Assembly (NCBI GenBank): GCA_037043455.1
Contig: JAWPHD010010997.1
Location: 23,790-87,789 of the forward strand
DNA from: Cyrtodaria siliqua
Lineage: Eukaryota > Mollusca > Bivalvia > Adapedonta > Hiatellidae
Direction of reading: 5' to 3'
Length of the DNA: 64,000 bases
In this document: in pieces, positions 39,401 through 42,400 of the stretch
How the letters are laid out: each line of letters starts with the position of its first letter
How positions within the stretch are numbered: the first letter of the stretch is position 1
Notes under the pieces: model-generated
The model's database searches: none
What the model saw: only the letters and a program-made list of their open reading frames with translations
Told to the model about the DNA's origin: nothing
Position numbers and translations under genes: made by a program

Positions 39401-42400
39401 TGTAGAACTGTCTGTAGGTCTGTCTGTCTGTGTCACAAACGATGTCCGGTCAATAACTAGAGTATGGTTGGACCTAGGGTCCTCAAACTTGGAAGGATGA
39501 TTGGTCATGACAAGTAGATGACCCTTATTGATTTTGGGGTCAAAAGGTCAAGGTCGCGGTGACATTGACTGTCAAAATGATGTCTGATCAATAACAAGAG
39601 AATGGTTAGACCTAGGGTCCTCAAACTTGGAAGGATGGTTGGCCATGACCAGTAGATGACCCCTATTGATTTTGGGGTCACTAGGTCAAAGGTCAAGGTC
39701 GTATTTACATTGACTATCAAAACAATGTCCGATCAATAACTAGAGAATGGTTGGACCTAGGGTCCTCAAACTTGGAAGGATGGTTGGTCATGACCAGTAG
39801 ATGACCCCTATTGATTTTGGGGTCACTAGGTCAAAGGTCAAGGTCGCAGTGACATTGACTATCAAAACGATGTCCGATCAATAACTACACAATGGTTGGA
39901 CCTAGGGTCGTCAAACTTGGAAGGATGGTTGGTCATGACCAGTAGATGACCCTATTGATTTTGGGGTCACTAGATCAAAGTTCAAGGTCGCGGTGACATT
40001 GACTATCAAAACGATGTCCATCAATAACTAGAGAATGGTTGGACCTAGGGTCCTCAAATTTAGAAGGATGGTTGGTCATGACCAGTAGATGACCCCTATT
40101 GATTTTGGGGTCACTAGGTCAAAGGTCAAGGTAGTAGATACAGTCACAGGGATATTGAATATCAAAACAATCTCAGATCAATAGAGAACGGTTGGACCTA
40201 GAGTCGTCAATTATGTCTTTTCGGGCGAGTGGGGGAGCCATAAATTTTTGTCCCATAGACAATAACAATTTCTAGTTTAATAAAGGGGTAGGGAATTTAA
40301 CAAAGTCTTAGTCTATGATCTTCAGTATGAAGGATGGGAGTATTTTGCAGAATCGGCTTTTGCACCACGTCAGTCGACTCCCTGGCTGAGGCATGTCTGA
40401 TGGGAAACCTCATCTCACCTCCCTTTGAGGTTGCTGTCCCAGTGTAACCTACACAAAACCCATGTATAACCTAATATGATGATTTATTGGAACATAAAAC
40501 CCCTGTATTTTTAAATCATTTCATTGCAGACTCAGTATCGTATCTATTTAACCATTTGTAAATTTACTGCGTTATTTGAAATAACTTGCAACTTATGAAA
40601 ACATTGTATTACTGCCTGTCTTTTTTTCCCTTTCTGTCTTTTCTCCTTTCTTTCTTTCAGTAAATTGTTTGTTGATAAAATTATAATATTATACTTACTC
40701 ATTCATGTTTACATTCTTTATTTCAGGTGAACTTACTGAATTCCATTTATGAAACTTTTACACAGTAAGTCAAATTATATGAGTATTATTGTACACTAAC
40801 CTTTTCTGAATTTTTGCTTTTGGAATATGTAAGAAACAGATAACTACGAAGCATAACTTGCTATTGTAATGGCGTCTGCTGTGTTGGCATCCCATCTGGT
40901 AAATACTTTGCTTAACCCACTACATATATATAATAGACTGTTCTTTCTTTGAATTAAGACCATTCCATTTATGTGACAAGGGGGTGTTTAAAATGACTGA
41001 TCAGCAACTGGACATTGTAAACCCTGATCAGCCTGCGAGTTATGAGTTGGTAACTGTGATATGGGTTTACAATGGATGCAAAGGCTATAATAGTCGTGCT
41101 TAGCGGGTTTTAAGTATTATACATGTAGATGCTGTGATTACATTATAGGGCGATGTCATCCCAGGCCAATAAGGAACAATTCCTGAAGCAGTTTGAACAG
41201 ATTGTAGAAGGTGTGAAGACCAACAGGGCTAAGGTTAGTGTATCAGCATTGCATACCTGTCCAGACTCACGCATTGGGCATGAGACACGCATTTTTGTGT
41301 CAAATCACACTCAAACGCATACATTTAACGTTTGCATGCATTCTGAAAATGTTACCAAAGTGATTTTTGTTTTTAATTTAAATTTAATTTATTTTATACC
41401 AAAAAATCAATAAAATTTAGTAGGTTAACCGGGATTCTGTCTCACTTTCGTATATGGTGTGACTTAAATTAATTCCTTTACAAAGTGTGGTCTTATAAAC
41501 AGTATAACAAGTATACATGCAAGCTGAAATTCAAACACAAGACTTCAGCGGGACACCACTGACCCCATAACCAAGTGGCAACCACCCCTTGGCTCCATAA
41601 CCAAGTGGCAACCACCCCTTGGCTAACCACTCCTTGGCTTCCATCTCACGCTTGACCTTCACTGGGCCTTGACAGCTATGGTATTGTATAGTATGGTGCC
41701 TCTGTAGACTGGATTATTATGTCCTCACTTTGAAGGAGCATATCACTTCTACCAACTGAACATGTAACACATCTGAACTGCGACTGCTTTCACCAGAGCT
41801 TTGTTTGCTTGAACTTTGAATTTCTATGAAAATTAGTTTGTGGGCTCAACTTCTCTTGGATTTTTGTCTCACTCCGATGACAGTTTGCTTGTATCATCAA
41901 TACTAACTGAGGATTTGCATAATGTGACAAATTTGGACTGCTACTTTTTTTGTTACCAGGGTTGTGGCCCCCTAGAACTTCGAATTTCTATTAAAATAAG
42001 CTTATTTGCACTTTCGGCCATGCGGATTGTGATGAAATTGGACGCGGATAATAAGGTCAACTGAAGACAAGCGTACTCTTATGAAATTTACTATTAGAAA
42101 CACAAAGTGATGCATTTTCATCTCTAACTTAACCATTTAAAGTAGCTATCCGGCCAAAAACAGCCAAATTTTACAACATATGTACACCATTTATAAACTT
42201 AATGACGTATATATAACACATGTTTTGAGATAAACGGTTTTGACCAGCCAGGCCAAATCTCAAACTTGGAGCATCGAATTAAGAGTTAGCAACTCATAAT
42301 TCATTTTAGTACGCATATTCAAACACGGGTATTTTAGGAGCACGTGAATAGACCTATACTTTTAATCAGCAAATATGCATTATAATATGACCTGAACCTG